Assembly (NCBI GenBank): GCA_026929865.2
Contig: CM049398.1
Span: 12,936,001-13,000,000 of the forward strand
DNA from: Hyperoplus lanceolatus
Lineage: Eukaryota; Chordata; Actinopteri; Uranoscopiformes; Ammodytidae
Length of the DNA stretch: 64,000 nucleotides
Direction of reading: 5' to 3'
Positions 54,119-64,000 of the stretch are shown piece by piece. Below the pieces are notes generated by a model. The model did not search any database and was not told the origin of the DNA. It worked only from the letters and a program-made list of their open reading frames with translations. The stretch's first letter is position 1, and each line of letters starts with the position of its first letter. The translations under genes and the position numbers were made by a program.

Positions 54119-54268
54119 TCCGAGGTCCGCGGCGGGTAGCCAATCAGATTCCCGATGCAATCCTGCAAGACCTTGAGCTGAAAGAGGCAATCAAAGCCCT
54201 GCCTGCAAATTACAACTTTGAAATCCACAAGACGGTCTGGCGAGTGAGACAAGCAAATTCTAAGAGAG
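54119..54268 (+). CDS. dph1: dph1 coding exon 2
   Basis: These 150 bases complete a Val codon begun in exon 1 and then encode 49 residues: [11 protein letters not shown], then an acidic helix, then [10 protein letters not shown], then [14 protein letters not shown]. This matches the conserved start of eukaryotic DPH1, where human has RVANQIP, LPSNYNFEIPKTIWR and a following basic stretch. The acceptor is TTTTCTCTTCAG and the donor is GTGAGC at 54269, in phase 1. In the human protein the next residues are VALQMPEGL. I searched the remaining sequence by eye for that exon and did not find it, so the rest of the gene, including its iron-sulfur cysteines, lies to the right. Confidence 0.93.
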
Positions 54269-56341
54269 GTGAGCTTGTGTCTGTTCTTTCCTAATGCACT
54301 TGATTCAATTAGCACATGATTGGGGATCTGTATTTCCTATTTTAACAGAGAGATTCACTGTGGAGGAGTGGGGGGGGGGCAATGCCAGGTTTCAAGTGAT
54401 GAAGAGTGGCTGTGGAATAAGCTTTCGTGCAATGGTAAAATAGGGTCTGGGTGTGGTACTAATTTAACAGATCGGTGGTTTAGCATGGACATTGACATTA
54501 TGTAAAAGCCGAATGAATCATGTATTGCACAATATCGCGGCAAGGCTCACAAGTACTGTCTAAGAATGGTTAAGTATTAAGTGCTTGTGCTAGAGGTTTT
54601 TAAATTGCATAACAATCCTTCTGCATAACATTGGCTGAATTGGAGCAGAGGCTGTATGATTTTATTTAACTTTAAAAAAAGTAAAGGATCTTTTACAGAG
54701 CCTGTGTTTACATATGAGGAATAGTTCCATTTTATATTCATATTAAAACGCTTTAACTAGTTCAGGGTGGAGCTCAAATTAAGCGTTTTGTCCCCAAACC
54801 TGACACAGTGACAGCCATGCCCTTTGAAGTCTCAATTAAAAGATGGTTATCTTATGTCTATTAATATCAGTGTCACTACGAGATAAAACTAAGATTAGCT
54901 AAAGGTTTATGACACCAAAGCACTTAACTGTGTTTTGTTACTCACGCCTCATTAACAATCACTTTGTTCAGAGGGATTAGCAGCCAATGTAAAAACAAAC
55001 GGGATTCACAGCATTATGAATTGAATACAGCAGGACAATGTGTGCAAGCATTCATCCACATGCCATCAGGGAATTCATCTGTGCTTTGACCTTCTTCGGC
55101 AACTTCATTGTACATTTGGTAACTTGCGAGGTTTACACAGGTTTATCCAGTCTAAGAACAAATCCAAAACAATGGCAGTTTTCAAAAGGCCCATGTAGGT
55201 CATCCCGCAATGAACATGCAATAACAAATCTCACATCCCTGGACAAATACAGTATTGCCGCAATACTCTATTTCAGATGTAATGTTTGTGTTCCTCTGTA
55301 AAGGTGGGATTCAGAGAAAGAGGCACATTCGTAAACAAGCTTATTGTCCTTGAACACCACCGTATATTTAGTCAATTATTTGAACGGTAGGGGTTAGTAA
55401 GGGGCCGTTGCAATCTAGAATTTCACCTCTGGATGTCGCTTAATAGTGATATCTTACACACTTTTCCTTTTTTATAAAAAAAATAAAAAAATAATATAAT
55501 CAAACAGAGTAATCCCACGTGGGCAAAACAACTAATTTGTGTAGCAAGACCTGCAGTGGGATTGTTGCCTCAGGGCTAACTGTGTGTGAGAACAGTGGGA
55601 GGCTTCACTGGCAGACATTTTTGTATGAAAGTAAAGCTTTCCTTCATATAGTGCTTTTTAAAGCACACAGTTAGAAAGTGCCTCATAAATGCAAACACAA
55701 AAACTATATATGAATATTAATGAATAGGAAGATAAAGTAAAATATATTTAAAAACACAGTGCAAGGAGAGACTAATGGAGTTTAAATGAGTTACAATTAA
55801 ATACAAAACTCACAGAGAGACGGATGGAGGAAAAATGAATTCCAAGGCACAAGGAGAGACAGACCAGACAGAGAAAACTAACAGAACTAAAATATATAGA
55901 CAGAGTTTGTTTTACTGTATGGTAATATGACATTGTCTACTAGCCCTTATAGGGGAAGGTGGGGTGATTTGTGCATTTTGGAAGATGCAAAACCCCTTGT
56001 TTCTAGAAAACCGTGGAAGAAATTGGAAATGTGACCACATATTTAAGAAGAGCCATCCATTTGACTCATCCTGTAAAGAAGGGAGACACAAGGAATAAGA
56101 TATAAGCACATTTAAGCTCAAAAAACTGTGTTTTGCCTTTCAAAGTAAAATTTCCATGATCAAGGTTTTTTGATTATTGTGTCTGAACAATTATAGACAC
56201 GTTTGAAAACATTTGACACATGTTTAGTGCTTTGGTATGCTACACTTTGAGTCTATATAGTTAGCACAATGTCAACCCTAAATTGCTGCATCATGCCTAT
56301 TATCCAAAATTCTGGGGATGGGGTGATTTGTGCGCAAGGGC

Positions 56342-56660
56342 CTGGGTGAGTTATAAGTAAGTAAGTAAGTAAAATGTATTTATAAAAGCACATTTATGAC
56401 AGTTTGCACTGTCCAAAGTGCTGTACATAGTGCATTCAGTAGGTAAACAATGAAGGTACAATAACAATAACCAAAATAAAAGACGTAAAGCCCATACATC
56501 CACATAAACACAGATAGTAGTGCAGAGGTAAGATAGTTAATGGGGAGGAAACACCAGGGTGTACATATGGGTTTTGAGCCTTGATTTAAAGGCAGAAATG
56601 TAGGGGGAATCACATTTGTCAGGTGGCAGTTGGTTCCACAAGCACGGAGCAACTAGTGCA
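56342..56660 (-). repeat. retroposon-like fragment inserted in element B
   Basis: It begins with a short tetranucleotide run, (TAAG)n at 56354-56370, which read on the minus strand would be the 3' tail of a LINE or SINE. It ends in a block (CAGGTGGCAGTTGGTTCCAC) of a kind found in dispersed fish repeats. The family cannot be named from sequence alone. Confidence 0.4.
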
Positions 56661-56690
56661 AAGTACATTTCTGAGAGTTGTGCCAGTGGC

Positions 56691-56841
56691 ATGGCTGTAT
56701 ACGCTGGTCACCAAAAGAAAGTGATTGTCTACAGTAGCTCAGAAGAGAGTGACATCTCAATTCCACTTAACAACACCACTGATGAGAGTTCAGATGGCCA
56801 GAAAGATGATGATGGTGACTTTGTCATTGTGAGCTTTGCAG
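56691..56841 (+). pseudogene. C-terminal exon of a pogo/jerky-like transposase, fragment
   Basis: This open stretch encodes MAVYAGHQKKVIVYSSSEES, then an acidic Asp/Ser-rich linker, then DDDGDFVIVSFAG. It ends at a GTAAAA donor in phase 1. A serine/acid-rich linker followed by GDFV-(L/I)-V-x-F is what I recall from the C-terminal tails of fish pogo-like and jerky-like proteins. No catalytic domain is present. The upstream ATG at 56616 lies in the inserted repeat and is not relevant. Confidence 0.5.
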
Positions 56842-57720
56842 GTAAAACCATTACATCTGCTAGGCCTTGTTTAAGAAAATTGTCCTTCAATCTTTGTCAA
56901 CTATTTACTTTATTTACTTTAAATAAACCTTAAATAAGTAATTGTCTAATGGATTTGTCTGGCATTACAGTTTATGAGATATATAGCAATGGCACAATTC
57001 ACCCCATGGTATTCTCTCCAACCGCACAACTTACACCACACCGGGGGCAAGTTGTGCATCAAGACAACTTTTTTTCCGAAAGCTATATTTCTTAAACAGT
57101 TTATTCCAGATCCAAAGTTTTTATTGCCAGGGATGCACAACATCCTGAAATATATGTACATATTTGAGTTGGAGACATAACTGTCAAGGCCTCACTTTAA
57201 AATCACTTTGAGTAAAAAGTTGCACAAATCACCCCACCTTCCCCTACCATTGGTTATAATAAAAGAAAACAATAAAATAAACATTGATTTTTTTTTGGGA
57301 TCGCAATTGAAATGTTTTAAACACTAGATTGACATTGCTACTGCTCATATTTGTCTTCCACCTGTACACTACAATTGTCTAAGTGATGGGTGACAACATC
57401 TGCGGCCAAGCTAATATCGAGCTCTAGCACTATGTGTTGAGGAAATCAAGGGAGTATCTTTCAAAATTACATCGTTTTAAATATTAAATCTCCCCTTTAT
57501 GTTTTACCTAATTGGGGATAAAAACACAAAACTTAACTTTTTTAGGTTAAAGCCACTACGAGTAACATGGCACGTTGGCGGCCCCTTTGGACAAAAGCGG
57601 TAGTATTTTTACGACGCAAGCTGTCGTGAAGCTGTTTTCTAGCTCGTGCCGGACGTGCGAGATTCAAATGATCAGGAAGCAATATAGTGCATGTCCGTGT
57701 GTTGAAAGTGTGAGGGCACC

Positions 57721-57844
57721 GGACTCTTTTTGGCTCCGTGAGAGTGGTTAGTGACACAGCATCAACTAATGCCAGTCAGTGCTACACACACCTGATTGCA
57801 ATGAGTTGATGCAGTGTCACCTCTCACGGAACTGAAAGACTCCG
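57721..57844. repeat. long imperfect hairpin inside the second TTAA-target element
   Basis: The left arm 57721-57767 and right arm 57804-57844 pair over about 40 bases. The solid blocks are TCCGTGAGAG, GTGACAC and GCATCAACT, with a 6-base bulge and a few mismatches. The loop is about 36 bases. Confidence 0.8.
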
Positions 57845-58048
57845 TGTCCTCACAGAAAGCGAATGAACGAGAGATGGCAGTTAGTATGGATCACGATGAG
57901 GTAATGTGTTTATGTTGTTGTAAATAATGACTATTTCAGATGAATAATGGTCATCTGATGATGCTGGTGAGGCAAAGTAAGCTTTGTTTTAGTAGGCTAC
58001 CGCTCATTCATTTAGGAGTCTAGTTCGCTCCAGTGAAATTGTGTATAC

Positions 58049-58061
58049 GTTGCTTGGCAAC
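58049..58061. promoter_or_regulatory. RFX-type X-box within a transposon
   Basis: GTTGCTTGGCAAC has two RFX half-sites in inverted orientation with a one-base spacer, an allowed X-box arrangement. Its occupancy is unknown. Confidence 0.35.
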
Positions 58062-60925
58062 GCCCTCCCGCCCGCCTTTCTCTCCCTTTTAGCTTTTCTT
58101 CATTGCATTTTCTTTTTTTCTTTGATGGTTCAGCCCCGTTATCAGTCATTATGACGACAAACAACTGTCTCAAACAAGGCTCCCGCTCCCCTTCCCTCAC
58201 CTGGAGGGATAGGCTTCTCAAATCGCGTTGTTGCACCACACTGAAATCTGCAACCAATACGGATATGAGAACATAGAGCATGCACGCGTAAACCGAAAAT
58301 CGGACTGGGTGTGCGACCAGACCAAACGCAGTAATAAAAACTATATAAAAACGTCTTTCTTTGCACTGATGGTCTCGTTTGCTGTTAAAGGTCATTTATG
58401 ATTATGTGAGGAAACATGAGGCTGTTTAAAAGATATTTAAATGTTACTCGGAGCTGCTTTAAATATAGCATTTGATTTAAGTTAAGATTCAAAACATTTT
58501 GAACCCATCCTTCAGTTCCCCCCCCCCTCACCCCCATATGCATTGCTACATATTTCTTCATGTTTGGTGTCCACTGTGAAACCAGTCTCAGGGTTGTGTT
58601 ACAATGGTGGCCTTAAGCGTCAGAATAAAAAAAAAGCCTTTCACTAACGTAAACGTCAAAGTGTGTAGTCATCCAGTCATTTCCGCCTTAGGTGGGAATA
58701 TGTAGATGGAATGTCAAGAGGATTGAATCCTATTGTGGAGATGTCGCTGTGGGGGAGTGTGTGCTTTCAAAAGCTTATTGTCTTTTTTTTTTGTTGCTGG
58801 GTGGCGTTTTATTTATTTATTAATTTTTATTTTTTCATCAAAGCTCCTCATCTCTCTCTGAACTCAGAGAGGATAACTCACCTTATCACCCCTGTCTCTC
58901 TCTGTTCCACTTTGTGTCCATCTGTTTTGGTTGAGTCTCAAGCAAACTGCTTTTAACAGTGCATTTCTACATGCAGTAGAAATGTATTCTCGCAGCCCGA
59001 CCTTTTTTTTAATTTTCTCAGTTTATAAATAGTCAAAAGCTTTGTGTTGTTTTGCCTAATTTCCCTCATTTGAATCTTACTGTGTTGTTTTCATGAATTC
59101 TGTTAAGCAGCCCCTTCTTACACAAGCATCTTAGATGTTTAGAGAACTGTTGTCTGCCGTCTTGATAAGGGTCACACATTTAGTTTGGAAAAAGTGAACA
59201 GAAATTCAATTAGGTGATAACTAGCTGACTTGAGTCTATGTGTTTTGTCTATAGCGAAGCAATTGTTTGAGTGATGTCTGGAATAGGAGCTCAGACCAAC
59301 AAAAACAAGCCAGATGGAGGTACTGTAGGCTAGCCATTCACAAATAAGATTAAAGCTGTGTAGTTTTTCATAATTTTGTGTACTGATTGTTTGGTAGGAA
59401 CAAGTGTATTTGCACTTCCCAGTCCGGGTTTGGATTTATCACAAACATGTTTCCAGGTAATGACATTTGTCCATACTACTTTAGTTTAAAGTCATTTATC
59501 CATACAATGAAGCAAATACTGGCAAGTTGACCTGTTCTAGCCTTGGTTAAGTGAGCATTACATTGAAACTAAAGTCAGACTTGTGCTGTATTTCTTTACG
59601 CAGATATTGATATTTTTCAGGAGTTAAAATAATACAACATTGAATTTTTTATTTGTTTATATTAAATTAAAGCACATACCATTTTGTCTCTTTTAATTAA
59701 GAGTCTTTAATTAGTTTTGTAAAAATATTCCTTTCCAGGTTATAATATGTTGCACTTGGTTTAACTTGAAAACACCAAATTAAGAGGAAACAGGTCATTT
59801 CACCATACAGTGTAACTGCAGTAAAGGCATTTTCCTCTATTTGAGATCATGCACTCTGTGACTGTGAACAACTTGAAAAAAAAACCTAGACAAGACATCA
59901 AGGTAAGGCCAGAGAAGCAAAACACAGCACAGGCTTGTGTCTTCGGGGAGCTTGAATTCATTTGGGGGTTGTGAAATGCCCGGGGGAGTTGTACTGTTTT
60001 CCATTGTCTTTTTCACAACTAACCTAAAGACGATCAAAAGATTAGTACAGTTGACATTTTCTTTTCAGATGTTCCCTTGACCTTAAAGACATCAGGCAAC
60101 ATTTAGAGCATCTTCTTCCTCCTTTGAGCTTCAGCCTTTTTTTTCGTTTGGACAGTTAGTTTTATGAGGAAGAAACTTGCAATTACAGTAATTAAAAAAA
60201 AAAGCAATTTTTTTTTAAAAAAAGCACATTTTAAAGCAAACTTCAGTACATTTGAGTGCTGTTATGTTTGTGCTAAACAACTTTTTTTCATCAATTATAC
60301 AGTTGTAAAATTATATAGGATTTAAATCGGATTAATATTTTTTATAATTAAATTTTTTTTTAAATTATTTTGAAGTATTATGGTCTCTCAATAATAAATA
60401 AACAATAGCAGCATGCAGGTATTGACTCCAACACAGAGTGCACCATTGACATCTTAAAGGATGCTGAATGTGTTTTGGAAAACAGCAGGTGGTGAGCAGC
60501 TTTCCAAACCGGGGAAAGTGTCTATAAAGAGAACAGCTGAGAATTTGTTTTATCTTCGCGGAAACATTTCAAAGCCTAAAGACCACCTCAGCCAAATTCT
60601 ATTTTTTTTTATTATTATTTTGTCATCCCCAAATACAAAACGATTCCCCAGTAAGCTGCCTTAGAAGGCCTTTTCTTCTCTGTCTGAACAGCGTGTTCCT
60701 TTATGGAAAACATGACAGCAGGGAGAGTGCTGGCTGTCAGTGTAAAGTTCAAGTAGATCATAGTCAGAAGTGTCCACAGCATTGTTGTGATTGCTGAGTA
60801 TCATCTATTAATAAGTATCCTTATTAATAGATGAAACACATATTCACAAACAATAGCATGTTTTGCATCTAAATTCAAAGTCTATTTGTGTAAAAGTAAT
60901 AAGTAATTAAATATGTAACGTTACT

Positions 60926-61044
60926 ATATAGAAATTGCATTCTTTGCACTGGTGGTCTTGTTTGCTTTTAGACGTCATTCATGATCATCAGAGAACAATT
61001 TGACTGTTTTAGAAATCTTTAAAAGTTCTTTGTAGCACCTTTAA
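60926..61044 (+). mobile_element. fragment of the second TTAA-target family
   Basis: This stretch resembles 58345-58462 throughout: an ACTATATA block, then TTTGCACTG-TGGTC, then TTCATGAT, then the TTTAA end at 61044. Only the right end is present, so it is truncated. Confidence 0.6.
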
Positions 61045-61826
61045 ATATATAACATAAGGTTTGACTAAATATATGGTGTAAACTACAATAAGATTCAATG
61101 GCATCACAAACTGCATTCTCCTGTATGACCAGAAATGTTATCATCACCCCTTTTAAACATTTCAAACAATAACCAAATAGTATAACATAAATTGGTCTTT
61201 CCAGCACTTTCCTACTGTTTATGATTGTTTACATAATCCCTCGTGTCGCTTTCTTGTTACCTGCACTGCCCCTATTGGACAACAATTATACACTCTAATA
61301 CAACCTATCATGTATCTCTCTAATAATGTTGTCATTTAAGGTATATCAATTAGATATTTGGTAATTGTAGTAATTTTTGTATGAAGTTATCGGCGAATAT
61401 GAAGTAATTGAAATGGATCTTTCGTTTTCTTTTTTTTTTACTGTATGTTGAGAAAGCTACATGTATGACACAGAGGTCCTCATTGAGTGACACAAGATTA
61501 AGAAAATCTTCCTCACTTGTTTCTTAGAGTTGTTGTTGATGACATCCAACGCCAACACCTCCAGCATCTGATTCACCTTTGGCTGTGTTGGCAGCTGAAG
61601 GAGAAAGCTCTTTGCTTTTGTCAGCCGTGGCAGAGGTGTGCTCCGAAACCTTTCTCCGTTAATAAACTTGGCCTTTTCTAGCTATTGACCTGTCTCTCAC
61701 TGTCGGCATGAGCGCCTGGTGATCCCTTAACCTTTCATCAGTAAGAAATGCTCTCGCTCCTCCTCCTCCTCCTCTTTGCAACTCCTCCATCTATCACTCC
61801 ATCTCACGACCATCCTATACAACATG

Positions 61827-61935
61827 TAGGCCTGTCACGATAACACATTTTGGTGGGCGATTAGTTGCCCCAAAAATGATTGTGATAAGCGATAATATTA
61901 CCGTTTTGAGACCATTTTCAACTAATATAATGATA
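61827..61935 (+). mobile_element. end of a CTGTCACGATAA-type DNA element, partial
   Basis: TAGGCCTGTCACGATAACA followed by GCGATAATATTACCG resembles the start of a dispersed fish element family that I recall with CTGTCACGAT ends. The matching opposite end is not found before 62486, so it is truncated. The following 250 bases are open on both strands but match nothing I know. Confidence 0.4.
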
Positions 61936-62485
61936 CTGGCATAATAATGGAAGTACACCCTTTCAAAGATCAATACCAGGGCATCTTTAAATTGTATGTG
62001 TCCACCAAGACGTTGATGGGTTTGTTGAAGCTAGGTGTGACAGAGTTTGACTTACAGAATGTGTCACGGTGGATGGCAACAAAGCCTTTTTCCTCCAGGT
62101 TGTCGCTCCATGTGTCTGACTTGGTGTTTGTGATCATCTCAGGTCTACATGAACGATTTATTGTTTCAAAGAGTAATGGTAAAATGGCATAAAAATCCAA
62201 CTGTTAATGGAACTTACTTAAACACAAACAGTGGTGTCTGATCCCAAACAGCAAATCAATTTACAGCAGAACCCCTTGTATTTCACATAATTACAATTCA
62301 AATAAGCTAAAAAAAAAATAAAAAAAAAGATCCCTATCTGAAGTCTAAATTCAATCAAACAATATGGAAAACGTAAATTTAATGCATTAGTTATTATATC
62401 TCAACAAATTCTCAAATGTGGAGTATTCCTGCATTACTGAAAATTGAGTCTTTGGTTTAGGAGTGTTGTTTATATCAAACAAGAT

Positions 62486-63110
62486 TAGGGATGGGGCCGA
62501 TCCGATCCAGTATCGGTATCGGGTCCGATATGGCCGAAATCTGCGTATCAGATATCGGACTGTCAGCTTTTTACTATGAAAGAGCAAACAAGCCTGTGCA
62601 AGCCTTTGCGAGCATGCACCGACGTTCGGTGGAGGGAGAGAGAACACCACTTTCTAGTTAGACATACAGTACATCAGTTTGTTGGCCAATGAGCTAACCA
62701 AAGCTAACCCAAGTCAAGGAAGTGGAGAGGTTTCTGCACTGTGACACATTCTACTATGTAAAATACAGCCAGAGAGAGGAAGACTGTGCAGACAAACACA
62801 CCAACACATATTCTAGTGGGGCAGAAGTGATCATTGAGAAGGATTATTTTTTTGTGACTCTATAATTGATATTTTCATTAAAATATTGCATAGTCTGCCT
62901 TTAAGATAAACCTATATGCATTTGTGTATATATCTTGCTCTTTTAAATTAGAATTGCTTAAGCATTCCTAACCTTATACTTAAAATCACCACCAAAAAAT
63001 AAAAAATAAAATTAGGATATCGTATCGGACAGTATCGGTATCGGCCGATATCCAAAACCCAGATATCGGAATCGGATCGGAACTAAAAATAGTGGATCGG
63101 TGCATCCCTA
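62486..63110. mobile_element. hAT-type non-autonomous element, 625 bp
   Basis: The ends TAGGGATGGGGCCGATCC and the complement of TAGGGATGCACCGATCC are inverted repeats. The perfect 8-bp duplication AACAAGAT lies just outside both (62478-62485 and 63111-63118). Sub-terminal TATCGGTATCGG and CCGATATC motifs recur at both ends. This is the typical structure of a very common fish hAT family. The centre has no transposase. Confidence 0.92.
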
Positions 63111-63224
63111 AACAAGATATTTACATGTCACATGGAGCACATTTTCACTATTTTCTGACATTTATAGACCAAGTTAGTTTCTGTCTCATTTGTATGGATA
63201 GTCAAATAATCATTAATTAAAGTC

Positions 63225-63680
63225 TTAAGGCGAGACACGGCAGGCAAAAACATCGTTTTTCAAGCACTGGTCAATTTTGAGATTTGTGTCTATTTAGCTT
63301 CCATAACATGTCTTCTTTCATACTAGTATGGATAAAAGGTCCAAAATATACGTTTTAGGTGTTTATTTTACTAAACTTTGACTGCTTGCGTCTGTATTTT
63401 GCTCCTAAATTCGTCAAAAGTGAGCATTCTAACGTAACATACAGCACCGCGACCGCTGTATGAATCATAATAACCATGGCACTGTTGGAAAGCTCTGAAT
63501 CTCAAGTGCAACATTATCGGACCCAAATATGGTCATTTCCTTTGTATCAGTAACCAATCATGAAAGTGTGAGGAGGGATTCAGTGCTAGGACCGCGACCT
63601 CATTGGCTAATGCACATTTCTGACGATGTGATTCGCTAAAAGGCATCACGTGATGCTAGCCGCGGGTAGCTCGAAAATCA
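63225..63680 (+). repeat. probable dispersed repeat, right end not identified
   Basis: The block from TTAAGGCGAGACACGG through the GACCGCGACCTCATTGG and CACGTGATGCTAG stretches is more CpG-rich than its neighbourhood and looks like a dispersed fish repeat. No inverted end was found before the window stops, so this is weak. Confidence 0.3.
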
Positions 63681-64000
63681 CAAATTAAAATGGGGAAAAA
63701 CGTCGAAAATATGCCAAACCAACACAAAAAAAATACTTAATCAATTGGCTACAGACATTACATGATCGCCATTTGAAACCTCCTACAATTATCTTTATTT
63801 ATAGAAATGTGTAGAACTTATGTCAAATAATCTACTAAGGAAAGGAACATTTCAGATTGATCAGGTTCACACAAATAAAAAACTCTATTGTATAACATAC
63901 TATTGCAAGAGAAGTACCGCAGATACTCCCAACCCAATGAGGACTAGAATCACTGTTATTGCAAAGCGAAAAAGCAATGTAATGCTTCATTTTAGTATGT

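Larger units (their letters stand above)
55952..57244. mobile_element. pogo-like element B, 1,293 bp
   Basis: The inverted ends are identical over 24 bases, beginning GGGGAAGGTGGGGTGATTTG, and are flanked by TA (55950-55951 and 57245-57246). The overall look of the ends resembles element A. Internal copies of the end motif occur near 56317, 56993 and 57029-57065. It carries a transposase exon fragment (56691-56841) and a separate repeat insertion (about 56342-56660). It cannot move itself. Confidence 0.85.
57547..58462. mobile_element. 916-bp TTAA-target element, second family
   Basis: The ends TTAAAGCCACTACGAGTAAC (57547) and the complement of TTAAAGCAGCTCCGAGTAAC (58462) are imperfect inverted repeats, each starting with TTAA. 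The last 120 bases match a fragment at 60926-61044. Inside are a long imperfect hairpin (57721-57844) and an RFX-like X-box (58049-58061). No transposase is visible. Confidence 0.75.
54269..64000 (+). other. dph1: dph1 intron 2 (partial, runs off the right edge)
   Basis: No third dph1 exon is recognisable between the donor at 54269 and the end, so this intron is at least 9.7 kb unless a very short or diverged exon was missed. It holds four transposon-derived units, listed separately. The stretches 54269-55949, 58463-60925 and 61045-61826 show nothing I can name beyond A/T-rich single-copy-looking DNA. Confidence 0.7.

Noticed and set aside
56616-56690. Upstream ATG extending the element B transposase fragment
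   Set aside because: This part belongs to the inserted repeat, not to the transposase exon.
58012-58395. 127-codon minus-strand open frame
   Set aside because: It lies within the second TTAA element and reads as low-complexity basic sequence without a recognisable domain.
59274-59325. ATG frame MSGIGAQTNKNKPDGG followed by GTACTG, a possible first exon
   Set aside because: It lies inside dph1 intron 2, the donor is weak, and it matches no DPH1 segment or other protein I know.

Overview
This window is vertebrate nuclear DNA, almost certainly from a ray-finned (teleost) fish. It is intron-rich and gene-poor. It carries many CA, GA and TA microsatellites, a Tc1 transposon of the kind seen in fish, and many short cut-and-paste elements with TA, TTAA or 8-bp target duplications. 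Almost all long open frames are shadows of simple repeats or of transposons. I see no bacterial, plasmid, CRISPR, tRNA or rRNA features.

Two cellular genes are supported, arranged head to head. On the minus strand, positions 47029-47041 read as a minimal first coding exon (Met-Phe-Lys-Arg plus one base) ending in a consensus splice donor. I assign it to rtn4rl1 (Nogo receptor-like 1). That makes positions 1-47028 part of its first intron, whose other end lies outside the window. On the plus strand, dph1 (diphthamide biosynthesis subunit 1) has coding exon 1 at 51621-51672 and coding exon 2 at 54119-54268, with matching splice sites and phase. The rest of dph1 lies beyond the right edge. From memory, human RTN4RL1 and DPH1 are also divergent neighbours (chromosome 17p13), which supports the rtn4rl1 call.

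Layout: 1-47028 is intron holding microsatellites, one nearly intact Tc1 copy (14664-16294, transposase with an early stop codon), a 609-bp element (23177-23785), two inverted copies of a 523-bp TTAA element, a hAT-like element (30980-31758) and a short MITE (34284-34539). 47042-51620 is the divergent intergenic region; most of it is a transposon nest (48434-51294) that ends 326 bp before the dph1 start codon. 51673-54118 is dph1 intron 1, with a third copy of the 523-bp element. 54269-64000 is dph1 intron 2, with a pogo-like element (55952-57244), a second TTAA family (57547-58462 and a fragment) and a hAT element with a perfect 8-bp target duplication (62486-63110).

The most interesting structure is the nest at 48434-51294. 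A TA-flanked pogo-like element holds a second transposon, which in turn holds another copy of the first element. The inner copy preserves the unoccupied form of the site into which the middle element jumped. These elements also carry internal copies of their own terminal motif, including a perfect 17-bp-arm hairpin. No new cellular pathway is evident.
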